NCBI GenBank assembly: GCA_021803025.1
Contig: JAJZQV010000005.1
Coordinates: 1-60,565 of the forward strand
Source: Actinomycetes bacterium
Lineage (GTDB): Bacteria; Actinomycetota; Actinomycetes; Propionibacteriales; Propionibacteriaceae
Direction of reading: 5' to 3'
Length of the DNA: 60,565 nt
The position numbers and the translations under genes were made by a program. How positions within the stretch are numbered: position 1 is the stretch's first letter; each line of letters opens with the position of its first letter. The notes beneath the pieces were generated by a model that saw only the letters and a program-made list of their open reading frames with translations, was not told the origin of the DNA and did no database searches. Of this stretch, positions 38,066-47,669 are shown in pieces.

Positions 38066-38968
38066 GTGGAGCAGACGAGCGGCGATCACTTCTCCCCACT
38101 GGACGACGCGAGGGAGCAGCTGGACCGGGTCAACGCCCGGGCCGGACGGAACCTTCCGGCCGCCATCGGCGTGGGCCTGCTCCTCATCGCGTGGGTGGTC
38201 CTGTCGCTGCTGTACTTCGTGCCGGGCTTCGTCGTCCTCGTCGTCGTGTGCATCGTCTTCTCGTCGATCGAGCTGCACCGTGCGCTCGAGATGGCCGGCA
38301 GGGGCCGCTCCACGATCGTCCCGATCGCCGTGGGCGGTGCGCTGACGGCCGTCGGCGGCTACCTCGCCGCGGGCCGGACCGCCGAGGACGCGTTGCTCCT
38401 CGTCATGACGCCCATGGCGCTGACCTCGGTCGTCGCGCTCGGCTGGCGCCTTCGCAAGGGCCCGGTCGACTACGTGAAGGACGTCTCGGCGAGCCTTCTC
38501 GCCATCGCGTACGTGACGCTCCTGGGCGCGTTCCTGCCGCTCGCCGTGGGGGAGTCGCACGGCAACCTCCGGATCGCCGCGATGATCCTCTGCGTCGTGG
38601 CGAGCGACGTGGGCGGCTACGTCGCCGGGGTGACGATCGGCAGGCACAAGCTCGCGCCCATGATCTCTCCGAAGAAGACGTGGGAGGGCGTCGGCGGCTC
38701 CGTCGTTCTGGCTCTCGTCGTGGGGTGGGTGACCGTCGACGTGCTCCTCGGTGGGTCGCTGTGGGCCGGGCTGCTGTTCGGTCTTGCGATGGTCGTGGTC
38801 GGTACGGTCGGCGACCTCGTCGAGTCCATGGTCAAGCGCGACCTGGGCATCAAGGACATGAGCAGCTTCCTGCCCGGTCACGGGGGCTTCCTCGACCGCA
38901 TCGACGCCATCCTGTACGCGGCTCCGGTCGGGTGGCTCCTCCTCCGCGTATTGGTGCCCTATGCCTGA
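38066..38968 (+). CDS. cdsA: Phosphatidate cytidylyltransferase
   Basis: It makes CDP-diacylglycerol from phosphatidic acid and CTP for phospholipid synthesis. The 300-residue membrane protein has about eight helices and the full C-terminal signature, seen as [20 protein letters not shown] followed by GFLDRID. The GTG at 38066 has no strong ribosome site, so translation may be coupled to frr. The 3' end overlaps rlmN by eight bases. Confidence 0.94.
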   Translation: MEQTSGDHFSPLDDAREQLDRVNARAGRNLPAAIGVGLLLIAWVVLSLLYFVPGFVVLVVVCIVFSSIELHRALEMAGRGRSTIVPIAVGGALTAVGGYLAAGRTAEDALLLVMTPMALTSVVALGWRLRKGPVDYVKDVSASLLAIAYVTLLGAFLPLAVGESHGNLRIAAMILCVVASDVGGYVAGVTIGRHKLAPMISPKKTWEGVGGSVVLALVVGWVTVDVLLGGSLWAGLLFGLAMVVVGTVGDLVESMVKRDLGIKDMSSFLPGHGGFLDRIDAILYAAPVGWLLLRVLVPYA

Positions 38969-40121
38969 TCGTCCTCCGCTGACCCTCACGTTCGCCGCGC
39001 CGCGGCGCGGCAAGCCGCCGCGCCACTTCGCCGACCTCGCACCCGACGAGCGGGCGGCCGCGGTCTCAGAGCTTGGGCTCCCGGCGTTCCGGGCCAAGCA
39101 GCTCTCCGCGCACTACTACTCCGGCCTCAGCGTCGACCCGCTCGCGTGGACGGACCTGCCGGTCGCCCACCGGGAGGACATCCGCGAGGCGCTGTTCCCG
39201 CCCCTCCTCACGTACGTGCGGGACGTCTCGTGCGACGGGGGTGCCACGGTGAAGACGCTCTGGCGGCTCCACGACGGGACTCTCGTGGAGTCCGTGCTCA
39301 TGCGGTACGGGCTGCGCCGCGACGGCACCCCCGGCTCGCACGGGGTGAGGTCGACGCTGTGCGTGTCGTCCCAGGCCGGCTGCGGCATGGCCTGTCCCTT
39401 CTGTGCCACGGGGCAGGGAGGTCTGCAGCGGAACCTGAGCACCGCCGAGATCGTCGACCAGGTGCGCGCGGCGGCCGCCACGCTCGCGGCCGGTGGCCTC
39501 CCGGGCGGTCCAGGACGGCTCAACAACGTCGTCTTCATGGGCATGGGCGAGCCCCTGGCCAACTTCAATGCGGTGATGCGGGCCGTACGTGCGATCACGT
39601 CCCCCGAGCCGGACGGGCTCGGCATCTCCGCTCGCGGGGTCACGGTGTCGACGGTCGGCCTCGTCCCGCGCATCGAGCAGCTGGCCGACGCCGGCATCCC
39701 GGTGACGCTCGCCGTGTCGCTGCACGCCCCCGATGACGAGCTTCGCGACACGCTCGTGCCGATCAACACCCGCCACAAGGTCGACGAGGTCGTCGACGCC
39801 GCGTGGCGCTACGCCGAGCGCACCAAACGGCGCGTCTCCATCGAGTACGCGCTCATCAAGGACGTCAACGACCAGGCGTGGCGCGCCGACCGGCTCGCGA
39901 AGGTGCTGCAGTCACGCGGTGACTGGGGCTGGGTCCACGTGAACCTCATCCCGCTGAACCCGACGCCCGGGTCGAAGTGGACCGCCTCGCGGCCCGAGGA
40001 CGAGGCCGAGTTCGTACGGCGCCTCGCCGACCACCGGGTGCCCGTGACCGTACGCGACACGCGCGGCCGCGAGATCGACGGAGCCTGCGGCCAGCTGGCG
40101 GCCACCGAACGCGCCCGCTGA
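38961..40121 (+). CDS. rlmN: 23S rRNA/tRNA adenine C2-methyltransferase RlmN
   Basis: This radical-SAM enzyme methylates C2 of A2503 in 23S rRNA and A37 in some tRNAs. The 386-residue protein has the cluster motif [29 protein letters not shown], and the C-terminal cysteine in DGACGQLA that forms the covalent intermediate. The ATG overlaps cdsA. An N-terminal stretch of about 20 basic, Pro-rich residues precedes the conserved part. Confidence 0.95.
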   Translation: MPDRPPLTLTFAAPRRGKPPRHFADLAPDERAAAVSELGLPAFRAKQLSAHYYSGLSVDPLAWTDLPVAHREDIREALFPPLLTYVRDVSCDGGATVKTLWRLHDGTLVESVLMRYGLRRDGTPGSHGVRSTLCVSSQAGCGMACPFCATGQGGLQRNLSTAEIVDQVRAAAATLAAGGLPGGPGRLNNVVFMGMGEPLANFNAVMRAVRAITSPEPDGLGISARGVTVSTVGLVPRIEQLADAGIPVTLAVSLHAPDDELRDTLVPINTRHKVDEVVDAAWRYAERTKRRVSIEYALIKDVNDQAWRADRLAKVLQSRGDWGWVHVNLIPLNPTPGSKWTASRPEDEAEFVRRLADHRVPVTVRDTRGREIDGACGQLAATERAR

Positions 40122-40215
40122 GGACTCGCCCACCGCATGTGTGGGGGCGCCACCACTAATGTGGTCCGGACCACCCGGCGACGACGCCGGCCACGCGGTC
40201 GAGTCAGGAGGGCGG

Positions 40216-41391
40216 ATGCGCAAGGGCACGAGCGAGGACGTGCGACGCGAGAACCTCACGGCCGTCCTCCGGGCGCTCATGCTCTCCGGTCCCATGTCGC
40301 GGGCTGACCTCGGGCGCCTCACGGGGAAGAACCGCTCGACGGTCGCCAGCCTCGTCGCCGACCTGGCCGCGCTGGGTCTGGTCGACGAGCAGGCACCCGT
40401 CACGGACGGTACGGTCGGGCGCCCGAGCCACGGCGTGGCGCTCAGCTCCTGCGTGGCTGCCTTCGCCGTGCACCCTGAGGTCGACGCGCTCACGGTGGCC
40501 ATCGTCGGCCTCGACGCGCAGGTACGGCGGAAGGTCCGCCACGAGTTCGAGCGGATCCCTTCGATGGCGGACGTCGTCCACCTGGCGACCAGCCTCATGG
40601 AGGCGATGGGCGCCGAGCAGTCGGGGTTCCGCATCCATGGTGTCGGTGTCGCTGTGCCGGGGCTCGTGCGTACAGCCGACGGCCTCGTCCGCAACGCTCC
40701 CCACCTGCGGTGGCGCGAGGAGCCTCTCGGGAAGGCGCTCGCCGAGGCCTGCTCGCTGCCCGTGCGGGTCGCGAACGACGCCCAGCTCGGCGCGCTGGCC
40801 GAGCGGGACTACGGCGCGGGCAGAGGGGTGTCGCACTTCGTGTACCTCAACGGCGGCGCCAGCGGCATCGGCGGAGCCATCGTCGCCGGCGGGGAGCTGC
40901 TGGCCGGAGCTCACGGGTACGCGGGCGAGCTCGGCCACACCCCCGTGAGCGGCTCCGAACGCGTGGATACCGTGGGCCTCGCGGGGTCCCTGGAGGCGGA
41001 GGTGACGCGCGAGGAGCTGCTGAGCCTCATGGGAGCGGGCCACATGGACCAGGAGGCGTTCGAGGCGTCGCTCCTCGCCGGACGTACGGCGGCGCTGGGC
41101 GAAGCCGTCGCGCGGCAGCAGCGCCATCTCGGGACCGCGCTCGGGACGGTCGTCAACGTGCTCAACCCGGAGCGGATCGTGCTGGGCGGGTTCCTGGCAT
41201 CGCTGCTCGCGTACGACCCGGACGGCTTGCGTCATGCTCTGGAGACCCGGGCCCTCGGACCGGCCCTCGAGGGCGTCGACATCGTCGGCGCCCAGCTCGG
41301 CGCCAACCTCCTTCTCGTCGGCGCCGCTCACAGGGCGCTGGAGCACGTCGTGGAGGACCCGGCGACCGTCCAGCAGGACCAGCCGGGGTGA
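40216..41391 (+). CDS. ROK-family transcriptional regulator lacking the zinc motif
   Basis: The 391-residue protein has an N-terminal winged helix (about residues 10-75, SRADLGRLTGKNRSTVASLV), then a ROK sugar-kinase-like domain with HGVGVAVPGLV, VANDAQLGALAE and GYAGELGHTPV. After that His the usual Cys-rich zinc motif (CxCGxxGC) is absent; the sequence reads SGSERVDTVGLAGSLEAE. Such proteins usually repress sugar genes. No sugar operon is near, so the target is unknown. The ATG follows AGGAGGG. Confidence 0.87.
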   Translation: MRKGTSEDVRRENLTAVLRALMLSGPMSRADLGRLTGKNRSTVASLVADLAALGLVDEQAPVTDGTVGRPSHGVALSSCVAAFAVHPEVDALTVAIVGLDAQVRRKVRHEFERIPSMADVVHLATSLMEAMGAEQSGFRIHGVGVAVPGLVRTADGLVRNAPHLRWREEPLGKALAEACSLPVRVANDAQLGALAERDYGAGRGVSHFVYLNGGASGIGGAIVAGGELLAGAHGYAGELGHTPVSGSERVDTVGLAGSLEAEVTREELLSLMGAGHMDQEAFEASLLAGRTAALGEAVARQQRHLGTALGTVVNVLNPERIVLGGFLASLLAYDPDGLRHALETRALGPALEGVDIVGAQLGANLLLVGAAHRALEHVVEDPATVQQDQPG

Positions 41392-41475
41392 GCGACGGTC
41401 GACGCGCGGGCCGCACGGGAGCCGCCCGCTGCGGCTGCCGAGCAGGTGTGCGGTCGTCTCGGACGCCGGGCCCCG

Positions 41476-42600
41476 TCAGCCGAGGACTGCCAGCGCGTCG
41501 GACCACGTGTCGACGCAGTGCACGGCGGTCGCCATGCTCCTGCCGGTCGCGAGCGCGCGGAGCAGCGGCCACGCCGGCAGCGTCTGCGTCCAGTAGTCCC
41601 GGCCGACGAGCACGAGAGGAGGGACCCGGACGCCTGCCGGTGCGTAGTACGCGGGGGTGGCGGCCTGGAAGACCTCCTGGACCGTGCCCGCGGCGCCCGG
41701 CAGGTACAGCACGCCCCCGCCGCACAGCTGCAGCAGCGCGTCCTCCCGCAGGGCGTTGGAGAAGTACTTCGCGATCGCCCTGGGGAACACGTTCGGCGGC
41801 TCGTGCCCGTAGAACCAGGTCGGGATCCCGTACCCTCCGCCCTCGGGGTACCGCTCGCACACCTGCAGGGCGAGCCGCGCCCACGCATCCACGCTGGGCG
41901 CGTAGCCCGGCACCGCCGCCAGCCTCACGAGCACGTCGTCGAGGTCCTCAGGAGCCGACGCCATCCGAGCTCCCAGGTTGACCGCTTCCATGGCTCCGGG
42001 CCCGCCGCCCGTCAGGACCGTCATCCCGGCCTGCGTCACGGCGAGGCCCAGCCTGGCCGCGTCCTCGTACATGGCGCTGCCGCGCACCACCCCGTGCCCG
42101 CCCATGACGCCCACGACACGTTCCCGGTCCATCTGGCGCATCGCGTCGTTGAGTGCGTCGCCGATGGAGTGGTCGTGCAGGCTCATCGCGAGGGTCGCGC
42201 TGACATCCGGGGGAGTGCCCTGCCGCAGCCGCCACGCGTTGGTCTGCGCATCGGGCGAGGAGGTGTAGGCGCTGCCCTGCGTCACCGTCCCGTACAGGTC
42301 GGCTGCGGTGTACAGGCTCACGCGGTACGGGTCGAACGGGAGCCCCACGAGGCTGGGGAACACGAGCGCGCCCCGGTCGCGCAGGAAGTCCTCCACGCGG
42401 AGCTCGAGCCGGCACCCCAGGAAGATCGCGCCGCGCGGCTCCGCGGTGAGCAGGGCGTCCGACCGCTCCCGGAGGTCGACGTCCTGGATGAACCACCCGG
42501 CCATCACCCTGCTGCGTGAGCGCAACCGGTCGAACTGCTCGAGAGACTCGACCTCCACGCTGCCGACCGTCTGTGTCACCCCTCCACTGTGGCGCACCAC
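41476..42600 (-). CDS. LOG-family (TIGR00730-like) nucleotide-binding protein, large form
   Basis: This 374-residue protein has the Rossmann motif GMTVLTGGGPGAMEAVNLGA and a PGAAGTVQEVFQ version of the LOG motif PGGxGTxxE. LOG proteins release cytokinin-like bases by cleaving nucleoside monophosphates, but this form is much longer than true LOG enzymes (about 190 residues), with a large N-terminal extension. The middle Gly-to-Ala change also argues for caution about activity. The GTG at 42600 has GGAG six bases upstream. Confidence 0.75.
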   Translation of the reverse strand: MVRHSGGVTQTVGSVEVESLEQFDRLRSRSRVMAGWFIQDVDLRERSDALLTAEPRGAIFLGCRLELRVEDFLRDRGALVFPSLVGLPFDPYRVSLYTAADLYGTVTQGSAYTSSPDAQTNAWRLRQGTPPDVSATLAMSLHDHSIGDALNDAMRQMDRERVVGVMGGHGVVRGSAMYEDAARLGLAVTQAGMTVLTGGGPGAMEAVNLGARMASAPEDLDDVLVRLAAVPGYAPSVDAWARLALQVCERYPEGGGYGIPTWFYGHEPPNVFPRAIAKYFSNALREDALLQLCGGGVLYLPGAAGTVQEVFQAATPAYYAPAGVRVPPLVLVGRDYWTQTLPAWPLLRALATGRSMATAVHCVDTWSDALAVLG

Positions 42601-42732
42601 CGAAGGCTCCGAGACCGCGGCGCGCGGAGTGTGAAGGTCCTCACGTGCGCGTCAGGCGCCCCTCCCGGCCAGGTAGCGTGAGCACCCGGTCGGAACCCCG
42701 CATGGTCGAAGACACGAGGAGCATCCCAGCGC

Positions 42733-43113
42733 ATGTTGGACGTCGAGTGGTCCCAGCTGGAGCGTGCGCTCGCCGACCTCCAGTCGCAGCTGCGCGACGG
42801 CCTCGTGGCCGCCGACATCCTCGACCTGACGACACGGGTCAGCCTCGTGTCGTTCAACGCGAACCCTGAGGCCTCGGCCCAGTTCGTGCTCATGACCGAG
42901 CAGCTCAACAGGATGCTCGAGGAGATCATGTACCCGGGCATCAACCGCTACGTCCTCCTCGACCTCGAGAGCGACCACAGCGCGGTCGTCGTACGGTCCG
43001 GCGCGGACATGCTGCTCGTCATGCTCGTCGACAACACCCGCACGACGCTCGGCATGCTGCTGGCCGTCGCCGTCCCCGGAGCGCTCGAGACGCTCGCCGC
43101 GGCTCGGCGCTAG
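42733..43113 (+). CDS. Small protein of unknown function, possibly roadblock/LC7-like
   Basis: The 126-residue protein is alpha/beta in character, with a helical N-terminus (EWSQLERALADLQSQL) and a C-terminal half of strands and a long helix (SAVVVRSGADMLLVMLVDNT, TTLGMLLAVAVPGALETLA). The C-terminal pattern resembles roadblock/LC7 domains but this is only a shape-level impression. A GAGGAGC site precedes the ATG. The stop codon TAG is part of the likely -10 element (TAGCGT) for dxr. Confidence 0.6.
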   Translation: MLDVEWSQLERALADLQSQLRDGLVAADILDLTTRVSLVSFNANPEASAQFVLMTEQLNRMLEEIMYPGINRYVLLDLESDHSAVVVRSGADMLLVMLVDNTRTTLGMLLAVAVPGALETLAAARR

Positions 43114-43122
43114 CGTTGCGGC

Positions 43123-44322
43123 GTGCGTGACGTCGTCCTCCTCGGTTCCACCGGGTCCATCGGATCGCAGACCCTCGACGTCGTGGCCCGGCACCGGGAA
43201 CGGTTCCGCGTCACGGCCCTGTCGGCCGGAGGCAGCCGGGTCGGGGCCCTCGCCGAGCAGGTACGGGCGTTCTCCCCGCGTGTCGTGGCGGTGCCCAGCG
43301 CAGAGGCGGCAGACGCGCTGACGGAGGCGCTCGGTACGGACGTGCCGGAGCTCCGGGTGGGCCCGGATGCGTCGACGGAGCTCGCCGGGCTCGACTGCGA
43401 CGTCGTCCTCAACGCGATCACGGGCGCCGCGGGTCTCCGCCCCACGATGGCCGCCCTGGCGCACGGCACCACCCTGGCGCTCGCCAACAAGGAGTCGCTC
43501 GTCATCGGCGGTCGCCTCGTCACCTCCGCCGCCGGACCGGGCCAGCTCGTCGCCGTGGACTCCGAGCACTCGGCCTTCGCGCAGGCCCTCCGCGCGGGAC
43601 GCGCCGACGAGGTCCGCCGTCTCATTCTCACCGCCTCGGGCGGCCCCTTCCGCGGCCGTACCGTCGACCAGCTCCGCGACGTCACCATCGAGCAGGCGCT
43701 CGCCCACCCGAACTGGTCGATGGGCCGGGTCATCACAATCAACTCGTCGACGCTCGTCAACAAGGGCCTCGAGCTCCTCGAGGCGCACCTGCTGTACGAC
43801 GTGGCGCTCGACGACATCACCGTCGTCGTCCACCCGCAGTCCGTCGTTCACTCGATGGTGGAGTACGTCGACGGCTCGACGATCGCCCAGTGCTCCCCGC
43901 CGGACATGCGGCTGCCCATCGGCCTCGCGCTCGCCTGGCCCGACCGGCTCCCGGACGTCGCCGCGCCCTGCTCGTGGGCGGAGCCGACCTCGTGGACCTT
44001 CGAACCTCTCGACGACGAGACGTTCCCCGCCGTGGCGCTGGCCCGCCGGGCCGGGGCCGCCGCCGGGACCGCACCCGCCGTGTACAACGCCGCCAACGAG
44101 GCCGCCGTGGACGCGTTCTGCGACGGCCGGATCGGCTTCCTCGACATCACGCGGACAGTCCGTACGGTGCTCGACGAGCACCTCGCCTCCCAGCCCGACG
44201 TACCATCGGAGCCAGGAGCGGCCTGGATCGCCGACGCGCAGCTGAGCATCGAGGCCGTCCTGGCGGCTGACTCGTGGGGTCGGCGTCGCGCCGAAGACCT
44301 TACCGGGAAGGAGACGACGTGA
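43123..44322 (+). CDS. dxr: 1-deoxy-D-xylulose 5-phosphate reductoisomerase
   Basis: It converts DXP to MEP with NADPH, the committed step of the MEP isoprenoid pathway. The 399-residue protein has the NADPH motif LLGSTGSIGSQTLDVV, ALANKESLVIGG, metal and substrate sites in VDSEHSAF and TASGGPFRG, and HPNWSMGRVITINSSTLVNK. The GTG start is 6 bases after TAGCGT. It overlaps rseP by four bases (GTGA). Confidence 0.97.
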   Translation: MRDVVLLGSTGSIGSQTLDVVARHRERFRVTALSAGGSRVGALAEQVRAFSPRVVAVPSAEAADALTEALGTDVPELRVGPDASTELAGLDCDVVLNAITGAAGLRPTMAALAHGTTLALANKESLVIGGRLVTSAAGPGQLVAVDSEHSAFAQALRAGRADEVRRLILTASGGPFRGRTVDQLRDVTIEQALAHPNWSMGRVITINSSTLVNKGLELLEAHLLYDVALDDITVVVHPQSVVHSMVEYVDGSTIAQCSPPDMRLPIGLALAWPDRLPDVAAPCSWAEPTSWTFEPLDDETFPAVALARRAGAAAGTAPAVYNAANEAAVDAFCDGRIGFLDITRTVRTVLDEHLASQPDVPSEPGAAWIADAQLSIEAVLAADSWGRRRAEDLTGKETT

Positions 44323-45587
44323 CGGGCGTCTGGGCAGTCCTCGCGGGGCTGGGGTTCTTCGCGCTCATCATGGCGTCCATCGCCCTCCACGAGGTGGGCC
44401 ACCTCGTCCCGGCGAAGCTGTTCGGCGTCAAGGTCCCCATGTACTTCGTCGGCTTCGGCCAGCGGATCTGGTCCGTACGCAAAGGGGAGACCGAGTACGG
44501 GATCAAGTGGATCCTGCTCGGCGGCTACGTGCGGCTGGTCGGGATGTACCCGCCGGGACGACCAGGGCGCAGGGGCCGGCTGGCCGAGCTCGCGGACCGC
44601 GCCCGCGAGGCCGAGCGTGACGACATCACCGAGACCGACATCCGTACCGGCCGGCTCTTCTACCAGAAGCCGACCTGGCAGAAGCTCATCATCATGGCGG
44701 GCGGCCCGCTCATGAACATCCTTCTGGCCTTCCTCATCTTCCTCGGCATCAACCTCGCCTACGGGCACCAGCAGCAGACCCTGGCCATCGCCACCGTGGC
44801 CGACTGCCTCGAGGCCGCTCCCGCGCCGTGCGTCGCGCCACCCGCCAAGCAGGCCGGCCTGCAGCCCGGAGACACGGTCGTCGCCCTCAACGGCCAGGCC
44901 GTCTCCAGCTGGCGCGAGCTCGTCACGCTGGTCCGCGCCCAGGGCACCGGCGAGATCACGTTCACCGTCGAGCGTCCCGGACAGGGCCGCGTGACGCTGC
45001 CGGCCGTCCACGGGGTGCTGCGCCAGGTCATCGACCTCAACGACCCGACGAAGACCGTCACGGCGGGGTTCGCCGGGATATCGAGCCAGGTCACCACCGT
45101 CAGGGTCGGGCCGGTCGGCACTCTGAAGGACATGTGGACGCTCACCACACAGAGCGTCTCCGCGCTCGGAACGTTCCCTGCGAAGGTCTTCATGACCGGC
45201 TACGACCTCGTCACGGGCAAGCCGCGTGACGCGACCGGTCCGCTCAGCGTGGTGGGAGCGTCCGTCGCAGCCAGCGAGATCGCGACGACGCAGCGCTTCA
45301 CGCCGGCCAGCCGGATCGCCTCGTACTTCTCGCTGCTCGGGTCGGTGAACCTGTTCGTCGCCATACTCAACCTCATCCCGTTGCTGCCGTTCGACGGCGG
45401 GCACATCGCCGGTGCGCTGTGGGAGGCGCTGCGGCGGGGACTGGCGCGGCTGTTCCGACGTCCGGACCCCGGCTTCTTCGATACCGCGCGTCTTGTGCCC
45501 GTGGCGTATGTTGTAGCCGCCTTCCTCGCGATCGCCGGCGTCATCCTCGTCGTCGCCGACATCGTGAGCCCCATCCGAATCCTGTGA
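44319..45587 (+). CDS. Site-2 protease RseP/Rip1-like
   Basis: This intramembrane zinc metalloprotease cleaves membrane-bound anti-sigma factors and similar substrates. The 422-residue protein has HEVGH in helix 1 ([19 protein letters not shown]), a PDZ domain (around [18 protein letters not shown]), and the third motif [14 protein letters not shown] charged loop of about 40 residues ([19 protein letters not shown]) precedes the second helix. The GTG start overlaps the dxr stop. It lies between dxr and ispG, as in mycobacteria. Confidence 0.94.
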   Translation: MTGVWAVLAGLGFFALIMASIALHEVGHLVPAKLFGVKVPMYFVGFGQRIWSVRKGETEYGIKWILLGGYVRLVGMYPPGRPGRRGRLAELADRAREAERDDITETDIRTGRLFYQKPTWQKLIIMAGGPLMNILLAFLIFLGINLAYGHQQQTLAIATVADCLEAAPAPCVAPPAKQAGLQPGDTVVALNGQAVSSWRELVTLVRAQGTGEITFTVERPGQGRVTLPAVHGVLRQVIDLNDPTKTVTAGFAGISSQVTTVRVGPVGTLKDMWTLTTQSVSALGTFPAKVFMTGYDLVTGKPRDATGPLSVVGASVAASEIATTQRFTPASRIASYFSLLGSVNLFVAILNLIPLLPFDGGHIAGALWEALRRGLARLFRRPDPGFFDTARLVPVAYVVAAFLAIAGVILVVADIVSPIRIL

Positions 45588-45604
45588 CCCGAGGAGCCCA
45601 CTCC

Positions 45605-46750
45605 GTGCCCGTGACCCTGGGGATGCCCAAGCCTCCCGTACCCGTGCTCGCGAAGAGGCATCCCACCCGGCAGATCAAGGTCGGCAAGGTGCTCGTCGGC
45701 GGCGACGCCCCGATCTCCGTGCAGTCGATGACGACGACCAAGACCACGGACATCAACGCGACCCTGCAGCAGATCGCCGAGCTCACCGCGGCCGGCTGCG
45801 ACATCGTCCGTGTGGCCGTGCCGAGCCAGGACGACGCGGACGCGCTGCCGATCATCGCGAAGAAGTCGCAGATCCCGGTCATCGCGGACATCCACTTCCA
45901 GCCCAAGTACGTGTTCGCCGCGATCGACGCCGGCTGCGCGGCCGTACGCGTGAACCCGGGCAACATCAAGGCCTTCGACGACAAGGTGGGCGAGATCGCC
46001 CGGTACGCGACCGACGCCGGGGTCTCCCTGCGGATCGGCGTGAACGCGGGCTCGCTCGACAAGCGGGTCATGGACAAGTACGGCTCGGCGACCCCCGAGG
46101 CGCTCGTCGAGTCGGCGCTGTGGGAGGCGTCGCTGTTCGAGGAGCACGGCTTCCGCGACTTCAAGATCTCCGTGAAGCACCACGACCCCGTCGTCATGGT
46201 CCGGGCGTACGAGCTGCTCAGCGAGGCGTGCGACTACCCGCTCCACCTCGGCGTCACCGAGGCGGGCCCCGCGTTCCAGGGCACGATCAAGTCGGCGACC
46301 GCGTTCGGCGCACTGCTGAGCCAGGGGATCGGCGACACGATCCGCGTCTCGCTCTCCGCGCCTCCCGTCGAGGAGGTCAAGGTCGGGATCAAGATCCTCG
46401 AGTCGCTCAACCTGCGGCCGCGGCACCTCGAGATCGTCTCCTGCCCGTCCTGCGGGCGCGCTCAGGTCGACGTGTACACGCTCGCGGACGAGGTGACCGC
46501 CGGGCTCGCGGGCATGACCGTACCGCTCCGGGTGGCTGTCATGGGGTGCGTCGTGAACGGCCCGGGCGAGGCCCGCGAGGCCGACCTCGGCGTCGCCTCC
46601 GGCAACGGCAAGGGCCAGATCTTCGTCCGCGGAGAGGTCGTTCGGACCGTGCCTGAGGACCAGATCGTCGAGAACCTCATCGCCGAGGCCCAGCGCCTCG
46701 CCGAGGAGATGGGCGAGACGTCGGGGGCGCCGACCGTCACGGTGGGCTGA
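45605..46750 (+). CDS. ispG: 4-hydroxy-3-methylbut-2-enyl diphosphate synthase (IspG/GcpE)
   Basis: This [4Fe-4S] enzyme makes HMBPP from MEcPP in the MEP pathway. The 381-residue protein has [12 protein letters not shown] at its start, [19 protein letters not shown] and the cluster ligands in [14 protein letters not shown] and [14 protein letters not shown]. The GTG at 45605 follows GAGGAG by 8 bases. The link with dxr in one operon, and with suf for cluster supply, is functionally coherent. Confidence 0.97.
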   Translation: MPVTLGMPKPPVPVLAKRHPTRQIKVGKVLVGGDAPISVQSMTTTKTTDINATLQQIAELTAAGCDIVRVAVPSQDDADALPIIAKKSQIPVIADIHFQPKYVFAAIDAGCAAVRVNPGNIKAFDDKVGEIARYATDAGVSLRIGVNAGSLDKRVMDKYGSATPEALVESALWEASLFEEHGFRDFKISVKHHDPVVMVRAYELLSEACDYPLHLGVTEAGPAFQGTIKSATAFGALLSQGIGDTIRVSLSAPPVEEVKVGIKILESLNLRPRHLEIVSCPSCGRAQVDVYTLADEVTAGLAGMTVPLRVAVMGCVVNGPGEAREADLGVASGNGKGQIFVRGEVVRTVPEDQIVENLIAEAQRLAEEMGETSGAPTVTVG

Positions 46751-47587
46751 ATGCCCGCGCACGTCAGGACCCTGACGAACGAGGACCTGCCGGCGGTCAC
46801 CGCGCTGCTCGCGAGGCGACCGTTCGAGAACGTGTTCGTCGCGTCCCGTATCCGTACGGGCGGGCTCGAGGCCTTCATGCTCGGCTGCGACGTCTGGGGC
46901 TACGAAGAGGACGGCGAGCTCGTCTCCATCCTCCACCACGGCGCGAACATGGTGCCTGTCCACGGTACGCCCGAGGCGCTCGACGCGTACGTGACGCGCA
47001 TCGGCCCCATCCGTACCTGCGCCTCCATCCTGGGTGTCGCCGACGAGGCGCTCAGCCTGTACGACAAGCTGTGCCGCCGCTGGCCCGGCGCGTGGCAGCA
47101 CCCCCGCGAGATCCGCGCCTGCCAGCCGCTCATGGTCATCTCGGGACCGCCGGCTGTGCCATCCGACCCGTGCGTGAGGCGCATCGGCCCGAACGACGCG
47201 GACAGCTACTTCGAGGCGGCCGTGTCCATGTACACCGAAGAGGTGGGCGTCTCGCCGCTGGACGGGACCAACGGCTACCGCTGGTACGTGGACCGGCTGC
47301 TCGAGACCGGCTGCGCGATGGGGATCATCGAGGACGGGCGGGTGATCTTCAAGACCGACGTCGGCTCGTACACGTCGAGCACCTGCCAGGTCGCCGGCGT
47401 CTGGCTGCGCCCGGACCTGCGCGGGCGTGGCCGGTCCGTCCCTGCGATGGCCGCGGTCGTCGACCTCTGCCGGGAGCAGTGGGAGAACGTGACCCTGTAC
47501 GTCAACGACTACAACACCCCGGCGCGCGCGCTGTACCGGCGGGTCGGCTTCGACGAGGTCGGCGCGATGGCGACCGTCCTGTACTGA
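46751..47587 (+). CDS. GNAT-family acetyltransferase with DUF4081 N-terminal domain
   Basis: The 278-residue protein has an N-terminal DUF4081 domain (about residues 8-115, RRPFENVFVASRI) and a C-terminal GNAT domain. The acetyl-CoA loop is LRPDLRGRGRSVPAMAAVVD, and LYVNDYNTPARALYRRVGFD completes the fold. The acceptor is unknown. The ATG begins at the base right after the ispG stop, so co-translation is likely; this pairing is common in actinobacteria. Confidence 0.9.
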   Translation: MPAHVRTLTNEDLPAVTALLARRPFENVFVASRIRTGGLEAFMLGCDVWGYEEDGELVSILHHGANMVPVHGTPEALDAYVTRIGPIRTCASILGVADEALSLYDKLCRRWPGAWQHPREIRACQPLMVISGPPAVPSDPCVRRIGPNDADSYFEAAVSMYTEEVGVSPLDGTNGYRWYVDRLLETGCAMGIIEDGRVIFKTDVGSYTSSTCQVAGVWLRPDLRGRGRSVPAMAAVVDLCREQWENVTLYVNDYNTPARALYRRVGFDEVGAMATVLY

Positions 47588-47669
47588 GCGCTGCGACACG
47601 TTCGCACGGCCATCCCGGCGGGTCGCTAGGCTTCGCCACTGGAATCCCATCACCTGACCAGGAGTGTCC

